21,635 bases of DNA, from positions 1-21,635 of the forward strand of contig CAZEES010000021.1 in the NCBI GenBank assembly GCA_964511265.1, read 5' to 3'. Each line of letters starts with the position of its first letter. Positions within the stretch are counted from its first letter, which is position 1. The notes under the pieces are model-generated. The model was not told the origin of the DNA. It ran no database searches and was given only the letters and a program-made list of their open reading frames with translations. This document shows positions 7,393 to 13,192 of the stretch, piece after piece. Both the position numbers and the translations under genes were made by a program. Source of the DNA: Nitrosopelagicus sp964511265 (GTDB taxonomy: Archaea > Thermoproteota > Nitrososphaeria > Nitrososphaerales > Nitrosopumilaceae).

Positions 7393-7410
7393 AAATAAAA
7401 ATAGAAAAAA
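7393..7410 (-). terminator. T-rich terminator of the ferredoxin gene
   Basis: Read on the minus strand, the region 19-36 nt past the ferredoxin stop codon is TTTTTTCTATTTTTATTT, a typical archaeal T-tract terminator. The same short interval runs into the likely promoter of the next minus-strand gene. Confidence 0.5.
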
Positions 7411-7428
7411 GGTTGTATGAAAACGAGC

Positions 7429-7731
7429 CTATAAGGCGGCGTCTTCAGCCCAGCCCTTGATGAATATTCCGTTCTTGTGAAGTGGAACTGGTTGACCAGC
7501 AGTGTAATTCATTGGTCTCATCCAGAAGATGGATTTTGTTGGACAAACTCCAATACATGCACCGTCTGAGATGCATCTTTCAGGATAGAAGACAAATGCT
7601 TTACCACGTTTCCAACCTTCAACAGGTTTTACACGGAGTACATCCGGACCAAGAGTTGTACAGATTTCTACACATAGTGCACATCCGATACATCTTTGTT
7701 CGTCAATGTCTGGAAGTATTGCGATTGGCAT
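7429..7731 (-). CDS. Two-cluster ferredoxin with a CxxDxxC second motif
   Basis: This is a 100-residue soluble electron carrier. The first cluster motif is C14-I-G-C17-A-L-C20-V-E-I-C24. The second is C53-I-S-D56-G-A-C59-I-G-V-C63-P, where Asp56 replaces the second cysteine. The same C-x2-D-x2-C arrangement is known from Pyrococcus furiosus ferredoxin and from cluster I of archaeal seven-iron ferredoxins, where Asp ligates a [4Fe-4S] cluster or the site holds [3Fe-4S]. A 28-residue linker with G-W-K-R-G-K separates the motifs, and an unusual 37-residue tail rich in aromatic residues (IFWMRPMNYT) follows. Redox partners cannot be deduced. A TTTAAATA element (minus strand, near 7760-7769) lies about 34 nt from the ATG, giving a short leader; the gene appears monocistronic. 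Confidence 0.88.
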   Translation of the reverse strand: MPIAILPDIDEQRCIGCALCVEICTTLGPDVLRVKPVEGWKRGKAFVFYPERCISDGACIGVCPTKSIFWMRPMNYTAGQPVPLHKNGIFIKGWAEDAAL

Positions 7732-7823
7732 TTTCTTTCATTGTGATTATGATATTTCACTATTTAAACCATGAAGTGGATCGTTAACACCGTTATGAAA
7801 AATGATCGATAAAATTATGAGGT

Positions 7824-7839
7824 TAAAAACAAAAAGAAA
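7824..7839 (-). terminator. T-rich terminator after the 70-residue protein gene
   Basis: On the minus strand, 16-31 nt past the stop codon, the sequence is TTTCTTTTTGTTTTT, a likely archaeal terminator. Confidence 0.4.
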
Positions 7840-7854
7840 CGATAGTAATGGAAA

Positions 7855-8067
7855 TTACTTTCTCATTGCATCGATTTGACCAGATGTAACCCAATCCAAT
7901 AGTTCTGCGGATGAAGGATTTAGTTCTGGTTTTTTAGCCATAAGATTTGCAACCCACATCCAGTTAATTTGATTTAATAGGACTTTGTTTGCTTCGTCGC
8001 CTGCGCGAACTTTAGCAACCATTGCTGAGTCTTGTGTGGCTTCCCATTCTGCATAGGTTCTTCCCAT
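7855..8067 (-). CDS. Small conserved-looking protein of unknown function
   Basis: This 70-residue soluble protein begins MGRTYAEWEATQDSAMVAKV and ends SGQIDAMRK. I recognise no domain. It appears mostly helical, with an amphipathic middle (NKVLLNQINWMWVANLMAKK) rich in Trp and Met and a second helix near SSAELLDWVTS. There is no signal peptide or full membrane span. Support for it being real is a TTTAATTA TATA-like element on the minus strand at 8092-8099, centred 27-28 nt before the ATG, and a T-rich terminator just downstream. It therefore looks like a stand-alone leaderless gene. It stands between the ferredoxin gene and the divergent aCPSF2 gene without an operon link to either. Confidence 0.65.
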   Translation of the reverse strand: MGRTYAEWEATQDSAMVAKVRAGDEANKVLLNQINWMWVANLMAKKPELNPSSAELLDWVTSGQIDAMRK

Positions 8068-8091
8068 AATTGATCAAAAGTTAGGTTGCAC

Positions 8092-8099
8092 TAATTAAA
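8092..8099 (-). promoter_or_regulatory. TATA element for the 70-residue protein gene
   Basis: TTTAATTA on the minus strand is centred 27-28 nt before the ATG at 8067, the spacing of a leaderless transcript. Confidence 0.5.
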
Positions 8100-8142
8100 G
8101 CTTGTGCAAATTGTATACACTGAGGAATATTTATGGTGATAA

Positions 8143-8150
8143 GATATAAG
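8143..8150 (+). promoter_or_regulatory. TATA element for aCPSF2
   Basis: GATATAAG is centred about 26 nt before the GTG at 8173, placing the transcription start at or very near the start codon. Confidence 0.5.
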
Positions 8151-8172
8151 GTGGAGCCCAAAAACGTGTGTC

Positions 8173-9441
8173 GTGGAGATCAAAGTTTTAGGCGCAGCTG
8201 GTGAGGTAGGGCGATCAGCTTTTCAAGTTAATTGTAATGGAACAAATTTTTTGTTAGATTATGGAGTAATGTTTGGGAAACCAAGGGGTGCACCACCTAC
8301 ATACCCACTTCATGTAAAACCACGAGATATTGATTCAGTAATAATTACTCATGCACACTTGGACCATTCGGGATGTGTTCCGTCATTGTTTGTTAGTGGT
8401 AATTGTAATGTGTACGCAACAGCACCAACATTTGATCTCAGTAAATTGTTAATCCAAGATATGATAAAGATTGAAAAAAATTCTCATTCTTTTGGAGTTC
8501 CTGAGATTGAGAATATGATGCAAAAATCAAAGATAATAGAATTCAAAGAAAAGATCACTAGAGGGAATGCAACATTTGAACTACGTTCATCAGGACATGT
8601 TGTTGGCGGAAGCACCGTAATAGTGGAATCAGAGAATAAAAGATTATTCTACACAGGAGATATCAATTTGAGAGGTTCAAGGTTATTACCTCCTGCAGAT
8701 TTGGACATAGGCGAAATGGATATGGTCATCACGGAAAGTACCTATTCGCAAGAGAATCAGATGCCGAGAAAAGACTCTGAAAAAGGATTGATTGACTTTG
8801 CAAATGAGGTCATGGATAGAAAAGGTACACTTTTCATCCCATCATTCTCAGTAGAACGCTCTCAGGAAGTAGCCAGTGTACTGATCAGTTCAGGATTTAA
8901 GCACAGAATAATCATGGATGGAATGGCACTAAAGGTAAATGAAATACTTATCAAATATCCAGAATATTTGAAGAATCCGGAGATTTTTAAAGATGTTATT
9001 GATAGAGTTGTGGCTATAAATGATCATAAAGAAAGAAAACGAGCACTAACAGAACCATGTGTTGTAGTTTCACCTGCAGGAATGTTAGTTGGAGGAAATG
9101 CTGTGTACTATTTACAACAATTAGCATTTGACGATAAAAATGGAATTGCATTAGTATCATATCAAGGAGAAGGAACTCCTGGGAAAAAATTACTAGATAC
9201 AGGAAAAGTTGAAACACGTGGAAAAGATCTAAATGTTGCAGCAGAAGTAAAACAATTTCAATTTTCAGGTCATGCAGATAGAGACAGTCTTTTTGAGATG
9301 ATTAAAAATCTAAAAGGAGATCCGAAGATCATGACCGTGCATGGTGATGATGAATCATGTACAAGATTTGCTGAAGAGATACATGAAAGGTTTGGATTTG
9401 ATGCACATGCTGCTAAGTTAGATGAAAAAATTACCATCTGA
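8173..9441 (+). CDS. CPSF-like beta-CASP metallo-beta-lactamase nuclease, aCPSF2 type
   Basis: This 422-residue protein is a two-domain MBL/beta-CASP RNase. The zinc motifs are H60-A-H62-L-D64-H65, His142 (SSGHVVGG), Asp163 (FYTGDINLRG) and His390 (MTVHGDD, motif C). The beta-CASP motifs are E188 (TESTY), FIPSFSVERSQE at 221-232 and His367 (FSGHAD, motif B). H-A-H-L-D-H followed by SG and the GEVGRS N-terminus point to the CPSF branch rather than RNase J (which usually has H-G-H-E-D-H). There is no N-terminal KH region, so aCPSF2 rather than aCPSF1. Archaeal members process or degrade RNA; aCPSF1, not this paralogue, is the known termination factor. GTG is the start: the frame opens after a TAA at 8140 with no ATG before it. 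The last 20 bp overlap the OGG gene. Confidence 0.9.
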   Translation: MEIKVLGAAGEVGRSAFQVNCNGTNFLLDYGVMFGKPRGAPPTYPLHVKPRDIDSVIITHAHLDHSGCVPSLFVSGNCNVYATAPTFDLSKLLIQDMIKIEKNSHSFGVPEIENMMQKSKIIEFKEKITRGNATFELRSSGHVVGGSTVIVESENKRLFYTGDINLRGSRLLPPADLDIGEMDMVITESTYSQENQMPRKDSEKGLIDFANEVMDRKGTLFIPSFSVERSQEVASVLISSGFKHRIIMDGMALKVNEILIKYPEYLKNPEIFKDVIDRVVAINDHKERKRALTEPCVVVSPAGMLVGGNAVYYLQQLAFDDKNGIALVSYQGEGTPGKKLLDTGKVETRGKDLNVAAEVKQFQFSGHADRDSLFEMIKNLKGDPKIMTVHGDDESCTRFAEEIHERFGFDAHAAKLDEKITI

Positions 9442-10282
9442 ATTGAAAAATAATTTTGAGATAAATCTTGACGATACAATAAATAGTGGTCAAGTTTTCT
9501 TATGGAAGAAATTCAATTCAAAATGGTATGGAGTCAATGGTAGAAAAGTTCTCATTTTAGAAGATAAATTAGATAAAAACAATAAAGATATTCATAATTT
9601 TTTTAGATTTGATGATAATTTTCAAAAGATCAAGAATCAATTAGCTAAAGATAAGGTAGTCAAAGACGCAATTGAAAATTTTCCAGGAATGCGAATTTTA
9701 AGACAAGACCCATTTCAATGCTATATTTCATTTATTGTCTCATCAAATTCAAATATTCCAAACATTCAGACCCGACTTGAAAAATTATGTAAGACATTTG
9801 GCGAAAAGAAGATAATTCATGGTAGGGAGACATTCTTGTTTCCCGAACCTGAAAGATTATCTGATGCATCTATCAGAAACATTGCAAAGTGTGGTTTAGG
9901 ATATCGATCAAAGTATGTCAAAGAGGCTGCAACTGCAGTAGACAAGGGAATCATAGATTTTTCATCTTTAAAAAAACTAGATTATCATGATGCAAGAGAT
10001 GATTTGTGCCAAGTATTTGGAATAGGTAAAAAAGTTGCAGATTGTATATTGTTATTCTCACTTGACAAGTTAGAAGCAGTTCCACTAGATAGATGGGTTC
10101 TACGGATTCTGCAGAAATATTATTCAAATGAATTTCAGATTAAAACAAAATCAATTACAGATAAGACGTATGATGATTTACATAACAAGATAATTGATCA
10201 TTTTGGAAAGTATGCGGGTTATGCACAACAATTTTTGTTCAAAAATGAGAGAGAAAATTTTGCGAAGAAGTGGTTAGGATAA
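9422..10282 (+). CDS. ogg: 8-oxoguanine DNA glycosylase/AP lyase, OGG1 type
   Basis: This bifunctional glycosylase removes 8-oxoguanine opposite cytosine and cuts the abasic strand by beta-elimination. Residues 1-115 match the OGG N-terminal domain, ending in IVSSNSNIPNI, the counterpart of the Asn-rich segment in human OGG1. GLGYRSKYV (158-166) corresponds to human GLGYRARYV. The helix-hairpin-helix holds GIGKKVADC with catalytic Lys204, and AVPLDRW has the catalytic Asp223. At 286 residues it is a full-length OGG1-like enzyme rather than the shorter archaeal Ogg2 or AGOG. Its ATG lies within the end of the aCPSF2 gene (20-bp overlap, different frame), so it is probably translated from the aCPSF2 transcript. 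No strong Shine-Dalgarno sequence is visible. The tRNA-Arg gene follows 32 bp later. Confidence 0.93.
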   Translation: MKKLPSELKNNFEINLDDTINSGQVFLWKKFNSKWYGVNGRKVLILEDKLDKNNKDIHNFFRFDDNFQKIKNQLAKDKVVKDAIENFPGMRILRQDPFQCYISFIVSSNSNIPNIQTRLEKLCKTFGEKKIIHGRETFLFPEPERLSDASIRNIAKCGLGYRSKYVKEAATAVDKGIIDFSSLKKLDYHDARDDLCQVFGIGKKVADCILLFSLDKLEAVPLDRWVLRILQKYYSNEFQIKTKSITDKTYDDLHNKIIDHFGKYAGYAQQFLFKNERENFAKKWLG

Positions 10283-10314
10283 CGATTAATATTGCAATCT
10301 ATCGGCAGGTTTTT

Positions 10315-10389
10315 GTGCCCGTAGCTCAGCATGGATAGAGTGTTGGACTTCTAATCCAATGGTCGAGGGATCGAAGCCCTCCGGGCGCG
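10315..10389 (+). tRNA. tRNA-Arg (anticodon TCT)
   Basis: A full cloverleaf can be folded by hand. The acceptor stem is GTGCCCG (10315-10321) with CGGGCGC (10382-10388), including one T-G wobble at the second pair; the discriminator is G10389. The D-arm starts at GCTC (10324). The anticodon stem TTGGA/TCCAA (10343-10347, 10355-10359) closes the loop CTTCTAA, with anticodon TCT at 10350-10352, reading AGA/AGG. The T-arm is GAGGG-ATCGAAG-CCCTC. There is no intron and the 3' CCA is not encoded. A TTAATATT element at about 10287-10294 lies 21-28 nt upstream. The gene stands alone between protein genes on the same strand. Confidence 0.95.
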
Positions 10390-10397
10390 CTCTAAAG

Positions 10398-10407
10398 TTT
10401 TTATTTT
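10398..10407 (+). promoter_or_regulatory. T-rich tRNA terminator that may double as TATA element
   Basis: TTTTTATTTT starts 9 nt past the tRNA-Arg 3' end, where a terminator is expected. It is also centred about 27 nt before the TTG start at 10429. Either or both roles are possible; they are inferred from position only. Confidence 0.4.
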
Positions 10408-10428
10408 CAATGAATTGTTCAACAATTA

Positions 10429-10779
10429 TTGAAAGAGATTGAGATAAAATTAGACAGTATGAATATCAAACCACATGAAAAAATAACTGGCCATATTACT
10501 GTAAACTATTCAGGACTTTATGATGGAGTTGTGATAAATACACAGATTCTTGGTTCAAATGAGTTAGTTGTATGGCGTGAATACAATGGAAAAAAGATTA
10601 CACAAAATGTTTCAAGATTGTTTGTAAACAAAGATTTTATTCCAGACAATAAGGTTGATTTCATTGCAACTATAGAATTTGAGCCAACTGAAGAACATGA
10701 TGTAAAATTTCGTGCATCAATAATTCAGCAACACAAAGAAGTAGAAAATGCTCAACTTTTTGCTAATTATTCAACCTAG
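10429..10779 (+). CDS. Small beta-rich protein of unknown function (arrestin-like pattern possible)
   Basis: I do not recognise this 116-residue soluble protein. It consists almost wholly of alternating short beta strands: EIEIKLDS, KITGHITVNYS, DGVVINTQILG, VDFIATIEFEP and VKFRASIIQ. G-x-I-x-V-N-Y near residues 21-27 followed by a late D-V-K-F-R-A-S strand recalls arrestin-like or other immunoglobulin-type beta sandwiches, but the match is weak. There is no signal peptide, transmembrane segment or cysteine. The start is TTG: a TGA at 10411 opens the frame, no ATG lies between, and the next in-frame ATG is Met11 at 10459. The gene ends 8 bp before the assembly gap, so its downstream neighbour is unknown. 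Confidence 0.55.
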   Translation: MKEIEIKLDSMNIKPHEKITGHITVNYSGLYDGVVINTQILGSNELVVWREYNGKKITQNVSRLFVNKDFIPDNKVDFIATIEFEPTEEHDVKFRASIIQQHKEVENAQLFANYST

Positions 10780-10787
10780 AATCTTGA

Positions 10788-10887
10788 NNNNNNNNNNNNN
10801 NNNNNNNNNNNNNNNNNNNNNNNNNNNNNNNNNNNNNNNNNNNNNNNNNNNNNNNNNNNNNNNNNNNNNNNNNNNNNNNNNNNNNNN
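10788..10887. other. Assembly gap (100 Ns)
   Basis: Exactly 100 Ns join two contigs, the usual placeholder for a gap of unknown length. Genes or DNA may be missing, and the order and orientation of the two sides is only as good as the scaffolding. The 62 bp after the gap (10888-10949) contain no gene that I can recognise. Confidence 0.98.
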
Positions 10888-10949
10888 GTTTCAGTGGCAC
10901 TCAATAGCTAGCTTGGTTTCTGGAAGTCTTATAAAGCTTATTTACTAGA

Positions 10950-12569
10950 TTACGGTTTTTTTAGATCTGACATACCAAGATCGGAGTCTTTTTTCAAATC
11001 TAAGTCTGCAGATTTTGCCTTAATTTCTGGGGCATCAGGATTTAGAGAAGCATCTGGATTTTCAGTTGTTTTAGTTTTCTCTTCAATTTTTCCAACAGAT
11101 TCTTCTTTAGCATCTACAATTGCATCACCATTGCTAGATGGAATTTCTTTCTGTGAACCAATCATGGATTTAGTCACTCTGAGTTTTGCACCTGATGGAG
11201 GTGGAGGTACAGGCTTGACTTGGCCCATGGCATATCTATAGACATGGAACATTCCTGCGAAGACTATCAGAATTAATCCTGCGAAGAATAACGACATGTT
11301 ATTCATACCACTTAGTGCAGCATTGTATGCTGCCAAGTTTAAGAACACCTGAAATGCAATTAGTGCTACAATAATCCAATTTATCCATTTTTCAGAGAAT
11401 TGAATTTGTGCTACCTTCTTTGGTCCCTTGTCTTTAGCTAGTTTGGCTTTTCTTTCAGCCTCTTTAGCCAAGTGAATCATCATATAGCTAAATCCTATTC
11501 CTAATGGAATAAGCAAGATCATCACAACATAGAGATTGATCGGATCTATTACTAACCTCTCAACTAATGGTAAAGTTGAGTCTAGTGGAATATAGAATCC
11601 CCAGTATGTTGTAACCAATATTTGTGCTAGTCCAACAATTCCAAATGATGTAACCCAAGGTCTGTCTTTCCAGGAGAATTTCTTGTATCTATCTAAGAAT
11701 GGAACCAGCATTATCGCCAATATGAAAAGCCCAGGCCATAATACACCTGTTACAAACTTATCATATTGTGTCCGCAGAAATGCGTATAATCCTGTCAAAT
11801 ACCATTCAGGAACTGTAATACCAGGCGGCACAGTTGGCTGGAATTTGAATCCCAAATCAACAGGGAATACACCACCAGTAATCAAGATTGCACCAGATAT
11901 TGCCATAACCATTGGTACATCAAATACTAAGAATCGTGGGAAGTGAACTGCCATTAATCCAAGCATGACGATAGGTAGGATGAACACGTGCTGCGTATAG
12001 AATCTTAATACAAAGTCATGGAACCCACTTCCAAACGCCATATCACGAATCGTCGGCCCTGCTATCGGTATTGCGTTTGTTAATGATGCTGCAATACTAA
12101 TTGCTAGTTCTGCACGTTCACTAAAGATAATATCATAACCAGTAAATGCTTCAAGGATTGTAACAGTTCCTAGTATAACACCAGTAATCCATAAGATTTC
12201 ATTTCTAATTTTGTAACGTCCACTAAAGTATTGATAATACATATGAAGTAATGCAAGCATAACCATTGCATTTGAACCATGATAGTGTATGTTACGAATG
12301 TGGAATCCAAACGGCACTTCGTTATTGATAAACTCTACACTATCCCACGCTCTATCAAGAATCGGCTCATAATAGAACATGAGTAACGCGCCAGAGACAC
12401 CAAGAATTATGAATGTGATGAAGGTAAGCATTCCCAAAAATCCAAATGGACTTACAAATCTTGCAGGGAATGAAAATTTTATTGCAGTAAAGATAGTTCT
12501 GTCAAGACCATCCCAGATCCAATAGATTAAGGCAAGAGTGCCGTTACGTCTACTTAGCGAAACGGCCAT
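10950..12569 (-). CDS. Cytochrome b/b6-type subunit of the quinol-oxidising complex III
   Basis: This 539-residue protein carries the two b hemes and quinone sites of the cytochrome bc/b6f-type complex. Heme ligands are His95 and His109 on helix B (spacing 14) and His194 and His209 on helix D (spacing 15, as in cytochrome b6; mitochondrial-type b has 14). The Qo motif P-E-W-Y is at 254-257. Eight core helices run to about residue 367. Two further helices follow (about 395-414 and 424-443), then a hydrophilic tail of about 90 residues, PPPP first and then rich in Lys, Glu and Asp. In ammonia oxidisers this complex links quinol to copper-protein carriers. The gene follows the Rieske gene with a 20-bp overlap; GGAG and AGGAT stretches precede the ATG. 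Confidence 0.93.
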   Translation of the reverse strand: MAVSLSRRNGTLALIYWIWDGLDRTIFTAIKFSFPARFVSPFGFLGMLTFITFIILGVSGALLMFYYEPILDRAWDSVEFINNEVPFGFHIRNIHYHGSNAMVMLALLHMYYQYFSGRYKIRNEILWITGVILGTVTILEAFTGYDIIFSERAELAISIAASLTNAIPIAGPTIRDMAFGSGFHDFVLRFYTQHVFILPIVMLGLMAVHFPRFLVFDVPMVMAISGAILITGGVFPVDLGFKFQPTVPPGITVPEWYLTGLYAFLRTQYDKFVTGVLWPGLFILAIMLVPFLDRYKKFSWKDRPWVTSFGIVGLAQILVTTYWGFYIPLDSTLPLVERLVIDPINLYVVMILLIPLGIGFSYMMIHLAKEAERKAKLAKDKGPKKVAQIQFSEKWINWIIVALIAFQVFLNLAAYNAALSGMNNMSLFFAGLILIVFAGMFHVYRYAMGQVKPVPPPPSGAKLRVTKSMIGSQKEIPSSNGDAIVDAKEESVGKIEEKTKTTENPDASLNPDAPEIKAKSADLDLKKDSDLGMSDLKKP

Positions 12570-13152
12570 ATCCTACTACTCCATTTTTGTTTGGTCCCCA
12601 TATTGGTGGGAGAACAAATAGATTTCCTTCCGCATCAGCTTCAAAATTTAATTCTGGTAATGTGTCAGATGGTGGAGCTTGTAATGATGCAGGTCCTGCA
12701 AATGCAGTACCAGTAACTGGATCATACATACTTCCATGACATGGACATTCACCTCTCATTCGTCCTTCTTGTGGCCAGTACTTCCATACACACCAAAGAT
12801 GAAGACAGATCATACTATAAGCTCTAAATGAAGAGACATCATTTTTTGCACCGCCGAATTTTTCTGGAAGTCTAATGAATTGCCATTTTCTAAATGCTTC
12901 TTCATCAAGTACCGCATCACCAGTTTTTGGATAAGTGATGACCTCAGCATGATTTACAGGAAAAGTAAAAGCGTTTGCTTGAGAACCATCTGGTAGAATT
13001 ACTGGTACCTTTTCAGCAGCTGCAGATGATGGGTTTGGAAGAAATGTGCCCCAAGGAACAAAAGGTGCAAAAGCAAGACCAGTGCCTGTCGCACCCATTA
13101 ATTTAAGAAAATCACGTCTAGACAGAGTTTTTTTATCAGATGTTTCCGACAA
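12550..13152 (-). CDS. Rieske iron-sulfur protein of the cytochrome b complex, Tat-exported
   Basis: The protein has 200 residues. The N-terminus carries a twin-arginine signal (SRRDFLKLMG, 11-20) followed by a hydrophobic stretch that probably remains as a membrane anchor. The [2Fe-2S] ligands are Cys116 and His118 (C-L-H-L-W-C) and Cys136 and His139 (C-P-C-H-G-S). Cys121 and Cys138 are placed for the usual disulfide. Seventeen residues separate His118 from Cys136. The Rieske cluster accepts the first quinol electron and passes it to an extracytoplasmic carrier. It is the first gene of a two-gene operon with cytochrome b. The start is TTG; no in-frame ATG precedes it, and a TTTATAA element (minus strand, 13179-13186) lies about 31 nt upstream, giving a leader of only a few nucleotides. 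Confidence 0.95.
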   Translation of the reverse strand: MSETSDKKTLSRRDFLKLMGATGTGLAFAPFVPWGTFLPNPSSAAAEKVPVILPDGSQANAFTFPVNHAEVITYPKTGDAVLDEEAFRKWQFIRLPEKFGGAKNDVSSFRAYSMICLHLWCVWKYWPQEGRMRGECPCHGSMYDPVTGTAFAGPASLQAPPSDTLPELNFEADAEGNLFVLPPIWGPNKNGVVGYGRFAK

Positions 13153-13178
13153 CTTAAGTTCAAATCTTGACGAATTGG

Positions 13179-13186
13179 TTATAAAC
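13179..13186 (-). promoter_or_regulatory. TATA element of the Rieske-cytochrome b operon
   Basis: GTTTATAA on the minus strand is centred about 31 nt before the TTG of the Rieske gene, which predicts a start site near 13156. It lies just downstream of the subtilase stop codon, so the operon is probably independent of the surface genes upstream. Confidence 0.5.
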
Positions 13187-13192
13187 CTTATT

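Noticed and set aside
7482..7787. Plus-strand open frame over the ferredoxin
   Set aside because: The opposite strand encodes an unambiguous iron-sulfur protein with cysteine motifs.
10315..10389. Intron in the tRNA-Arg gene
   Set aside because: The anticodon loop is a standard seven bases and all stems pair without an insertion.
10748..10948. Open frame reading through the Ns
   Set aside because: It exists only because Ns were translated as unknown residues; the real gene in the region ends at 10779.
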